DNA of 64,000 bases from Allokutzneria sp. A3M-2-11 16 (GTDB lineage Bacteria > Actinomycetota > Actinomycetes > Mycobacteriales > Pseudonocardiaceae), in assembly GCF_024213555.1 (NCBI RefSeq), contig NZ_JANAVO010000004.1, forward strand, positions 186,001-250,000, written 5' to 3'. The notes below the pieces were generated by a model. The model saw nothing but the letters and a program-made list of their open reading frames with translations. It was not told the origin of the DNA and did no database searches. Below are positions 44,927-56,900 of this stretch, one piece after another; position 1 is the stretch's first letter; each line of letters begins with the position of its first letter. Both the position numbers and the translations under genes were made by a program.

Positions 44927-47900
44927 GTGGGTGTCGGTGACGCGGTAGGGAACGCCATCGACAGTGCCGTCGATCCCTTCGCGTACGCGATGCAGAAGTT
45001 CGCGGCCTCGGTCGACGAGTACGTCCACGAGTTCCAGAAGTGGGCGTCGAATCTCGGCATCTGGGTACCGCCGATCGACATGACCATGGTGGTCAACGGT
45101 CTGCTCGGCCAGTACCCCAAGGCCGACGCCGAGAAGTCGCGGCAGCTGGCCGAGCACTACTTCGACGAGTCCAAGCGCGTCCTGGACTTCAGCGAGAGCA
45201 TGCTGACCCTCGGCAAGCAGCTGGAGATGGACTTCGAGGGCGCCACGTCGTTCCAGGCGCAGCAGAAGCTGGCCGAGGTCCAGCGCAACCTCTACGAGGT
45301 CGGCCAGGCCGCGCGCCAGATCGGCATGGGCGTCAGCGACTTCAACACCCAGATCGTGCTCATGAAGAGCATGTACCAGGCGAACCTGGCGCTGCTGGCC
45401 TACGAGGTGGTGCGCGCGCTGATCGCGGCGGTCCCCACCCTGGGCGGCAGCATCGCCACCTTCGTCGGCATCAGCCTGCCCATCCGCATCCTCGCGGCCA
45501 AGAAGATCTTCACCGAGATCATGGAGGCCGTCGCCAGGATCATCGCGGAGAAGGGCTTCATCAAGGGCATCGTCCTCGGCGGGGCGAAGGCCGCGGCCCG
45601 GCAGGCTCCGCGAGCGGTCCTCGTCACGGCGCCGAAGGCGATCGCCAAGGTGGTCGCCAAGGGCGCGGTGCACGTGGGGACCAAGGTGGTCCACGCGGTC
45701 AAGCCCACCACGATCTGGCAGGGGATCAAGAACGCGGGCCACGCGATGCGGCCCTCCACCATCGCCGGTCGCGCCGTGGCCCGGCGAGTGCAGACCGAAC
45801 TGGCGGAACGACTGGCCCAGCAGGCCCTGCTCCGCGCGGGGCGCGAGGGAGCGGGCCGGTTCGCCCGGGCCCAGGCGATGCGCAGGGGCATGGCCGGGCG
45901 GGTGATGAGCACGGCGACGAACCGGGAGGTCGCCCGCCTCGCCGCGGCCCGGTTCGCGGGACGGGAGCTGGGGCAGTCGGCGATGAACCCGGCGCTGCGC
46001 CGGGCGCTGATCTCCCAGGTGGACAACACCCTGGCCAACACGACGATGCGCCGCGAGCTGTTCCAGCGCGTCAAGGGCTACGGTCTGCGGTCGGCCCTGC
46101 TCTACGGTGTGGGAACCGACGTCGCCGCGCAGTTCATGACCATGCTGCGCACCGACGGCCACCACCAGTTCTCCCCGATCGCGACGATGGCCGCGTTCGT
46201 CGGTGCGGCACTCGGCGGTGCCCCGCTCGGCCTCGCCAACCGGACCTTCGGCTTCCTCGCGCTCGGCGCGGCCGGTGGTCTCGCCGGTCTCTACGGATCG
46301 CACTACACCACCCAGGGACTGACCGACCTCTCGATCATGGCTGGCGTGGCGCCACCGGAGGTCATCGCGCAGCGCGCCTCCCGAGGCAACCTGCCCGAGG
46401 AGGAACTGTCGGCGAAGGCACTCTGGGAGGCCGCCGTCGGTGGTGCCCTCGGCGGTACCTGGGAGCAGGTGATCGGCGAGCGCAGCTGGGCCGACGCCCG
46501 GATGAACTTCACCGACATGCGCCTGGCGTACCGGTCGATGGGCCAGGTCGCCATTCCGGACCTGTTCCAGAACGCGCCGGTCAACGCTCCCCCCATCAAC
46601 GCGCCCGACCCGACGGTCGCCGGTGGTGGCGGGAACACGGCCACAGGTGGTAGCGGGAACACCGCGACCGGCGGCGGTGGCGGCCGGACCACGACCTCGC
46701 AGACCGGGTCCCCGCAGACCGGTGAGGGCGCCGGGCGGCGGGTCGTCGTCGCGGGCGGGGACGGACAGCAGCAGACGCTGAACCCGGCAACGGGGCAGGT
46801 ACAGGGCAACGACACCCAGACCCCCGGCCAGACCGAGACCCGCAGGCCCAGCCCCGCCCCCGACAACAGCGACGGCGGGACGCGGGACGAGGGCTCCTCC
46901 GAGTCCGGTTCCGGCGACGGTGACAGCAGCGGTGACAGCGGCAGCGGTGAAGGCGGTGAGGGCGGGGGGCTCGGTGGCCGCGTCGTCAACACCGTCGCCA
47001 ACACCGTCAGCAACGTCGGCGAGGCGATCGCCAACCTCGGCGGTGGCGACGGCGGTGGCACCGGTGGCGACGGCGGTAGCACCGGTGGCGACGGCGGTGG
47101 CACCGGCTCGAACACCGGCGACGGGCAGACCCAGACCGGGGACAGCGACACCAGCGCCGGCGAGTCGAACACCGGTGACTCCGACTCGGACAGCGGCGAC
47201 TCCGGGGACGGCACCCGGCAGCAGGGGGACGACGACACCTCCGCGTCGAACCGGCGCCAGAGCAGGATCGAGGACACCCACCAGGGTCCGGAGCAGACGC
47301 TGGAGACCCCGGAATCCCGCATGGAGGAGTTCACGACGGAGGGCGAGGGGGACGGCAAGAAGACCGACCAGCCCGTCCTGCACTCCGACGAGATGTCCAC
47401 GATGGGCTTCTCGGTGGCCGTCGAGGACCTGCAGAACAACGGCACGATCACCATCCACACCGACGCGAACGGCAGTCCGACCAGCGTCACGGCCGTCTCG
47501 GAGGACGGTGCCGTCGTCGACGCGACCTTCGCGCTCAACGGGGACCTGCCAACCGGCGCGGTCCGCGTCGTCCCCGGCACGTTCGAGCTGACGCCCAACG
47601 GCTGGGTGCAGACCAGTCCAGCGCAGATCCAGGTCTCCACGGCCGTGGTCAACACGGTCGAGGGCATGATCACGCACTCCAAGGAGCAGCTGGACCGGGC
47701 GTTGCGCGCGCTGTGGACCGACAGCCCGGTGGTGCAGGTCGGCAACATCGGCCCGAGCAACGGCCGGGCCACTCCGGCGGACCCCGACGTCTCCCGGGAG
47801 GGCCAGACCTGGCACACCGCGCCGCGGGCCGTGCGGGTCGACACCCCCTCGACCACGCCGGACGCCGACACGGACACCGAAACCGAGGGCGACGCCGCCG

Positions 47901-50900
47901 ACCGCGGCGTTCAGGCGCTGAGCGACGAGATCAGGCGGCTGCAGGACGGGGCGGAGGCGGACACCCCGGCCACGGACGGGCAGGCACGGCCGATCGCGGT
48001 CACCGGCCACGCCGACCCCAAGGTCCCGAGCGCGAAGAAGGCGGCGCTGGGCTTCCTCCAGCCGGAAGAAGAGCCCCGGCTGAACACGACGATCGTGCAC
48101 TACTCCGACAACACGCGGATCGTCGTGGACTTCGTGGTCGACTCGGACGCCGACCACATCGTCGTCGACGCGGGTGACTGGGTCGGACTGCACGACGGGA
48201 CGATCGCCCAGCAGACCACCGCGAAGGTCACCATCCCGGTGACGGAGTCCGCGGAGCAGATGCGCTCCTACATCGACACCGCGATGCGGGAGCTGCACAA
48301 CACCGTCCCCGGCAACGACCCAGACGGGGCGGTGCCGCACGCCCGGTTCACCCACAACGCCGCCGACGCCACCTCCGAGGAGCGCACCCAGCCGCTGGAG
48401 GACAAGGTCGAGGTCAGCGCCGACTCCGAGTACCACCAGGAGTTCGACGGCGAGCTCAAGGACGCCGTGGAGCGGCTCGTCGGGCGGACGGCGACCGATC
48501 CCGGGACCGGCGCCGCGCTGCCGGTGCGGATGGAACGGGCCGGGGAGCTCATCCGGCTGCACTACCCCGACGGCACCGTGGTCGACGTCCTGATCAGGAC
48601 CGTCAACGACCTGCGCGCGGGCGGTATCCGGATCACCCCGCCGGAGCGGGTGGCCGTGGACGGCGTGCTGCGGCAGTCGGGCCCGATGATCATCGAGGTC
48701 TCCGGCTTCGGCCCGGACGACGCGGGCAAGCGCAAGATGATCGCGGGCGTGCTGATGCGCAAGGCGCTGATGCGCGCACACGAGCTGGTCATGGGCGAGG
48801 GCGTGCTGGCCGATGGCGCGGTCGCGCTGCGCACCGACCCGCAGGCGCAGCCGGTCCTCGCCGCGGTCCGGTCGGTGGTGCCGTCCGCACGGGTCACGCC
48901 CGACCCCGACGCCCCGGGCGACCCGTCGCGGTACACCGTGCGGCTGGCCGGTCCGGAGTACACCGCCGACGTGCAGCGGATCATCCTGGCGATGGAGGCC
49001 GCCGGGTACCGGCTCGCCGCCGACGAGCACGGCGACGGCATCGCCAACGCCTGGGTGGCCGGTGGGCTCGGCGTGACCGCCACGTGGATCACCCCCGGCG
49101 GCGACACCATCGTGCTGAACCTGGAGACCCCGGCCTCCCTGACGGCCAGGAACTACGGGCGCCAGGTCCAGCAGCAGCTCCAGGGGCTCGCCGAGGGCGA
49201 CCCGCTGGCCGACGCCCTCGCCCGGCGGGTGGAGGAGGTGGTCCAGGCCGTCCCCGTGCCGGACGACGCCGCCGAGCTGCGCTCCGAGGGCGACTGGCGC
49301 GAGGACCCCGAGCTGCTCGCGCAGCCGAGCCCCGAACCCCCGATGAACAGCCGGGAACGGGCGACCAAGCTGCTCGAGGCCGCCGTCAAGCAGGCCGGCG
49401 ACGGCATCGGCCTGCTGCGCGACCTGGGCATCACCGGCGACGGTCCCTCGGTGCTGGCCGCGATGGTCCGGCTGCCGGAGACCAACCACGTCGCGCTGGC
49501 CAACACCGTGCTGGAGCAGCTGCACGCGCGCGGGCTGCACGTGACCGGCCCGATCGTCAACGCGTGGGCCGACGGCGAACCCGGCGTCCTCGTCCAGCTG
49601 CGCGACGCCCAGACCGGCCAGCGGGTGCGGCTGCGGCTGGTCACCGCGCAGGGCGCGGAGGCGAGGGCGGTCGCCAACCACCTCACCCGGCTGGATGCCG
49701 CCGACAGCACGGTGCAGCAGGAGATCGCCGACCTGGAGGCCGTACGGCGCAGCCTCGAAGGCACCGCGGGCGAGGCCCTCACCACCGAGCAGATCAACCA
49801 GCGGGTCGAGGAGTTCCGCCAGGCCATCGGGCGGGAGGAGGACGGCGGGACCGCGCAGACCCCCGAGCAGTCGGAGGAGCCCGCCGACGCCTTGCGGCGG
49901 GCGCTGGAGGACCTCGACGTCCGCCGGGAGCAGCTGGACCAGCAGCAGGCCCGGCAGGACCTGGAGCGGACGCGGCTGGAGCTGGCACGGGACGAGCTGC
50001 GGGAAGCCCGGATCGTGCCGCCGGGCGTCGACGGCGTCCGGGCGCCGGAGGCGCCGATCATCCGCTCGGCGTACGTGAAGGCCAAGGAGCACGAGTGGGC
50101 GGCCGACGCGGTCCAGGGGGACGAGGCGGCCGCGCGGATCGGCGAGGTCCCGGACGGGGTCACCGAGGAAGCCCTCGGCGCGATGGTCATCTTCACCGAC
50201 TCCGCCGAGGACAACCAGCGGATGACCGACGCGCACCGCGGGGTCATGGAAGGCCGCGTCGCGGATCTGCAGACGGCCCAGGCGCGTGAGAAGACCATTC
50301 TGGAGCTCCTTGAGGAGCACGGCGACCGCCGGTCGGTCCGGAGCCGGCTGGAAAGGCAACTCGCGGAACACCGGGCGGCGATGGACCGGTCGGGCGTCCG
50401 CGACCTCACCCGGCCGGTCACCGCGCAGGACCTGCTGGACACCGGCGTCTACGAGGACCTGCTCGAAGCGGAGCCGAAGAAGCGCTTCTGGCACAACGCC
50501 GAGCGGCGCCTGCAGAAGGCGCTGACCAGGATGGCCGAGCGCGACGCCACCGTCATCAGCGAGGTCACCGCCGCGGCGCGGCACGCGGTCGCCAGCACCG
50601 GGCCGATCGCCGTGCGCTGGGGCTTCGACGACCTCGCGGCGGCGGTCCTCCAGGCCGACGAGAACAAGCTCATCGGGCACCGGTTCGTCCAGCACAGCCC
50701 GATCACCGCATCGACCCACGCCGACCACGCCTCGGCCAACACCTACGAGGCCGTCGTCTACCTGCCCGGCGACGCGAGGGTGCTGCACATCGGCGACGAC
50801 GCCTGGACGGCGAACACGCTGCTGCCCGCGGGCACCGAGTTCGAGATCGCCCGCGTCCGCGAGGTCGGCGGCAAGGTCCAGCTGCACATCGTGGCCGTCG

Positions 50901-53900
50901 GCGGAACCGCGCTGGGCACGGCGACCTCGGACGACTCGGTCACGGCCGCGACGGGCGCGGACGGCGAGAGCACCACCGAGCGGGTGCTGCGGGCGCTCTA
51001 CGAGGCCGTCAACCAGACCGCGGACGAACCCAAGCACGAGCTCGACCTCGGCGCGACCGGCAGCGAGATCCCGCACGTCATGGTGCGGCTGCCGGAGGAC
51101 GGACACGCCGACCACATCCGCACCCTGCTGCGCGAGTTCCAGGCGCGCGACCTGCACGTGACCGGGCCGATCGTCAACGGCTGGCCGGAGGGCGACCCCG
51201 GCATCAGGTTCGAGGTGCGCGACGGGCAGACCGGCCAGCGGGTGCGGGTGCGCGTGGTCACCCCGCAGGGCGCGGATCTGCGCCGGGTCACCAACGACCT
51301 CACGCGGCTGGACGAGCGTGAACGCACCGTCCAGGAGAACCTCACGCGCCTGGAGTCCGTGGAGCAGATGATCCGCTCCGCTCCCCAGACCCAGGACGAG
51401 CGCGACCGGGCCGAGGACGCCGACGGCGACGCGGAGCGGGAGCCCACCCAGCGGGAGCAGGCGCTCGCCGAGCTGGAGGAGCACCGGCGGCAGCTCCAGA
51501 GCAGGCAGGACCGCATCAACGGGCGGCGAGCCCGGCTGACGGCGCGGCAGGAGGAGCTGCGCGCCGCCCTGGTCGCCCCGGCCGGTGTCGAGACCGTGCG
51601 CGCGCCGCGGCCCGCGCGGCCCGCCGACGCGGCGCTGCGGAACCAGGCGCTGGCCGAGGGCGTCGACGACTACGACGCGATCCTGCGGATGACCGACGCC
51701 TCCGAGTGGCGGACCGGCAGGCGCCCAGAAGGCATCACCGACGAGAACGTAGACGCGCTGCACGCCGCCACGGGCATCAGGGCCGAGATGTTCGGCAGGG
51801 CGCTCCAGGCGGCGCTGGCCAACCGGCCCGCCGATCAGCGCGCGGAGCCGATCACCGGCGCCGAACTGATCGCGACCGGTCTCTACGCGCACCACATCGA
51901 CGGGCTGTACACCGAGGCCGAGCTGCGGCAGTTCGCCGAGCAGGACGCCGCGACCTTCAACGGTGTCACCGAGGCCTTCGACAAGGTCGAGCCGTCCACC
52001 GAGCCGGTGCAGCTGTACTGGGGCTACGACGACCTCACGCGGCTCACCGGGGCGTTCAGCGCTCCCGGCGAGCTGATCGGCAGGCGTTTCACCAACCAGG
52101 CGCCGACCGCGGCCGCGGTCGAGCCGGAGAACACGGGGCGCCCCCACCAGGCCCGGATCTACGTGCCGAGCGGGACGAAGGTCCTCTACCTCGGCGAGGT
52201 GTCCGGCACCCCGACCGACGCGCTGCTGCCCGCCGGGGCGGAGCTGGAGGTCGTCCGCGTCCGCGAGGTCGACGGCCAGGTCGAGCTGGACCTGATGCTC
52301 GTCGGCACCGCCGAAACGGCGCAAACGTTCGTCCAAACGGACGAAAGCTCGCAGCAAGAACCGGAAAGTGACCCAGCCGATACCGAACGGGCCGATACCG
52401 AACGGGCCGTCGAGGTGCTGCGCGAGGCCGCGGACGCGGCCCTGGCCGACGGCAGGCCGGAACTGGTCTCCAGCTCGCTGGCCTCGATGGTGATGCTGGG
52501 CGTCGCGCCGGTCACGCCGGACGCCGCCCGGCTGGTCGCCGCCGCGGACGACGTGCTCGCCGCCTACCGCGACTTCGCCGCGATCGCTCCGGACGCCGAC
52601 ACCACCGCGGCGGGCGACGCTCTGCACGACGCCGTGCACGCGGTGCGCGAGCTGCTGGGGTTGCCCAAGCTGGACGAGGCGACGACCGCGGCCGCGGGCT
52701 CCGTCGTCACCGAGCTCGACGATCCGGCGCGGGAGCTGGTCGGCAGGGTCGCGGAGTCCGTCGCGCAGGAGATCGCCGACGTCACCGGGCGCTCGGTGGA
52801 GAGCGTGCGGCAGGCGATCCGGGACGCCGTGCGGACGATGACCGTCCTCGACGACGGCGACACCGCGGGACGGGCGTTCGTCGACTGGGCCATCGGCGAC
52901 GGCAGGCTCTCCGTGCGCGTCGAGGACGGGGTCACCGTCGCCGAACTCGCGGGCCGCGTCGTCCACGAGGCCACCCACATGCTCCAGGGCGATCCGCGGG
53001 GACTCGCCCCGGATGTGTTGCGGCGCATGGAGATCGAGGCGCACAAGGCCGAACTGGTGCTGTACCAGTCGCTGCCGACGAGCGTGCTCACCGCGGAGCT
53101 GGCCGAGGTCGCGTCGTGGACGCCGGGCATGGTCGAGCTGGTCGCGGCGAAGGTCCACCCCGACGACAGCCCGTACATCGTCGGACTGTCCGAGGGCACC
53201 AGTTCGCTCCAGTACTCCCGCCGGGACGGCGGCAGGCTCAGGGGTCTGTTCGGCCGTGCCCTGCGGTCGCTGCGCGCCGGTGACAGCGCCACCGGGATCG
53301 CCCAGCTCCAGGACCTCGTCGCCAGCGCCGTCGCCACCCTGCCGCAGGGCAGTCCGGTCGACTTCACCGCGGTGGACCTGAGCCAGTTCCGCGACGCGCT
53401 GCCGGTCGTCCAGGGCGATCCGGGCACGCTGGACACCGCGATGGACGAAGGCGCCCGCCGAGGCGCGGCCAGGGTCTTCGTCAACGAGATCGCGGCCAGC
53501 TACCGGGAGGACGGCCCGGGCACGGCCCACCGCGAGAACCTGCGCCGGTTCGCGGCCGAACAGCTCGGGCTCGAAGCGGACGAGGTCCAGCTGGTCGCGC
53601 TGAGCAAGGGCCGGTTCTTCCGGGTGGTCCACAACGGCGAGACCGTCTCGGTCATCGGCGTTCTCTTCACCGTGGAGGAGCTGGCGGCCCGCACTTGGGC
53701 GGACCCGTGGCTGCAGTCCCAGGGCTTCACCGCCTTCGACCTGTCGACGGCCCAGGCCGCGGGTGTCATCCACTTCGGCGGCGCCCCGATCCCGGTCCTG
53801 ATGAGCTCGCCCGCACCGGGCGAGACCGAGTACCAGATCGCCCAGAAGATCGCCGCGGCCGCGCCCGACGAACGGCAGCCGCACGTCGACCGGCTGAAGC

Positions 53901-56900
53901 GGCTGCTGACGTTGTCCGCCAAGGCGTTGGCGGAGCTGCACGTGCGCACCCGGAACGCCGCGCTCGGGGACGGCCCCGCCGGGGCCCACTGGCTGGAGAC
54001 GGCCGCGGAGTTCCTGCGCACCGCCCACGCGATGGCCGTGGCCGACGGCAGGCCGGAGCTGGTCCCCGGCAACCTGGCCTCGCTGCTGGAGCAGCAGGCC
54101 AGGACCGCGGTGGCGATGCCCGACGAGTGGGTCGCGGCGGCGCACAACGACGCCCACGGCGACAACGTCCTGTACCACCGGGACGAGGAGACCGGCGAGG
54201 AACGCGTCACCCTGATCGACTTCGAGTTCCTGCACGAGACGCTGGCCTCGGACCGGACTCCGACGGGCCGGATCTCCACGCAGCGCGACCTGGAGATCTT
54301 CGCCGACCACCTCCGGCGCACGCTGGAACAAGACCTCGACCTGTCCGAGCTCAGCACCGAGATGACCGAGCACTTCCAGTCCGCTTACGAGTCGGCGGTG
54401 CGCGGGCTGACGCTGGACGCCGAGCTGAACGCCTACAAGGCGTTCGCCGCCGCGCAGCAGGTGTTGACCACCTACCGCGAGGGTGGCTCCCCCGAAACTC
54501 TCGCCGCCCAGGTGCACACGGTTCGCGACATGCTGGGGCTGGCCAGGCTGGACGCGGAGACGACCGCCGCCACCGGCTCCGTCGTCACCGAGCTCGACCC
54601 TTCGACGCGGCAGCTGGTCGGCACGGTGGCGGAGTCCGTCGCGCGGGAGATCGCCGACCTCACCGGCAAGTCGCTCGGCGAAGTGTCGTGGATGATCGAC
54701 CACGCGGTGTGGACCATGACCGAGCTCACCAGCGCCGATACCGACGCGCGCGCCGTGCTCGACTGGTCCACCGGCGAGGGGCGGCTCTCCGTTCGGGTCG
54801 CGGACGGGGCCACCGTCGCCGAACTGGCCGGGCGGATCGTCCACGAAGTCACCCACCTGCTCCAGGGCGACCCGCGGGAACTGCCCACCGAAGTGTTGCG
54901 GCGCCTGGAGATCGACGCGCACAAGGCCGAACTCGCGCTGTACCGGTCACTGCCGACGAGCGTGCTCACCGAGGAGCTGGCCGCGGTCGCGGCGTGGACG
55001 CCGGGCATGGTCGAGCTGGTCTCGGCGAAGGTCCACTCCGACGACAGCCCGCACATGAGGGCGCTGGCCGAGGGCGACAGTTCGCTGCAGTACTCCCGGC
55101 GCGGTTCCGGCGGGCTCAAGGGTCTGTTCGGGCGCGCGGGCAAGCTGGTCCAGTCGCTGACCCAGAGCGAGTCCATGACTCCCTCGGTGGCGCAGCTGCG
55201 CGGTCTCGTCGACAGCGTTCTGGTGGGACCGTCCGGGCAGCGGGTCCGGGTCTCCACCTCGTCGATGAACGAGTTCGTCGACGCGCTGGCCGTGGTCGAG
55301 GGCACCCGCGACGGCGACACGATCCCGCACATCGACAGGCGGATGGCGGCGTTCAGCGAGTACTCGACCGCGCTCGTGCACGCCGACGAGCCGGGCAGCC
55401 CCGGAGCGCGGCACCGGGAGAACCTGCGCCTGTTCGCCGCCGAGCAGCTGGGCCGTGACGAGGGCGACGTCGAGCTGGAACTGCTTGCCGGGGAACGGTT
55501 CTTCAAGGTCCTGGTGAACGGCGAGGCCGTCGCCGTACTCAGCGTGCACCAGTCCATCGAGGACCTGGCGTACCGCTTCTGGGCGGACCAGCGGCTGGCG
55601 GAGTACGAGGTCGAGAACCACGGCTACGACCGCTTCGAGATGCCCGAGTACCTCGCGCTCGGCGTGGTGCACGGGCCCGACCTGCTGCTCGGTGTCTCGC
55701 TCACCACCCTGATGCCCGGCGAGACCCTGACCCAGCTCGCGCAGCAGGTCGCGCGGGCGGGCGAGGACGCGCGGCCGCAGCAGGTCGAGCGGGTCAAGAA
55801 GATGCTGGAGCTGGCCGCCAAGGCCTTCGCGGAGCTGCACCTGCGGACCCGGCACTCGTCCAGCGCGGAAGGCCCGGCCGGGGCGCACTGGCTGACGCCC
55901 GCGACCGAGCTCGTCCGCGCCGCGAACGAGCTGGCCGAGGCCGACGGGCGGTCCGACCTGGTGCCCCGGGACCTGGTCACGGCGCTGGAGGAAAGCGGTC
56001 TGCTGGCCGAGTTCCTGCCCGCCGCGTGGGTCTCCGCCGTGCACGCCGCCGCGCCGAGCGAGGAGCACACCTCCGCCGACAACTTCCTCTTCAGCGACGA
56101 GGACGGCACCGCCAGGCTGTCGCTGATCGACCTTGAGGCGCTGACGCTGTCCCTGGACGGCTCGGGCGTCCCGCTCGGCATGTCCAGCGAGAACGATGTC
56201 CGGGCGATCGCTGTCGGCATCCGCACCGCCTTCGGCAGGGTCGGCATGGACGGCCTCGCCCCCGAGCTGGTCCAGCACTTCGAAGCCGCCTACGAGAACG
56301 CCGTGCGCATCGCGACGATGGACGGCGACCTGAAGAACTTCCAGACCTTCGTCGCCGCGCAGCGCGTGCTCAACGAGTACAAGGCGTTCAGCGAGACCGG
56401 CGAGGACACCGGCGGCGTCGAGGACGCGGTGCGGGCGCTGCACGAGCTGCTCGACCCGCTCGTGGCCACCCAGGCGACGACCGTGGTGACCGACCTGGAC
56501 GCGCAGAGCGCGGAGATCGAGCGGGTCGCGCTGCTGGCCGTCGACGCGATCGCCGACGCGCTCGGCGCCGACAGCGAGTACACCAAGGAGGACATCGCCG
56601 ACGAGATCCGCGAGATCGTCGAGACGATGACCTCGCGCCCCGACGGCACGCTCCGGGCCTACCTGAACTGGGAAGACGGGAAGGTGACGGTCCGGCTGAC
56701 GCCCGGGACCACCGTCGCCGAGGTGGCCGGGGCCGTGGTGCACGAGGTGACGCACTGGCTCCAGGGGCAGCCGACCGGGCTGAGCACGACCGAGTTGCAG
56801 GACCGCGAGGTCGCCGCGCACCTGGCCGAACGCGCCGTCTACCAGGCGATCCCGGCCGAGGCGCGGACCGAGGCGATGACCGCGGTCGTCGAGGCCGCCG

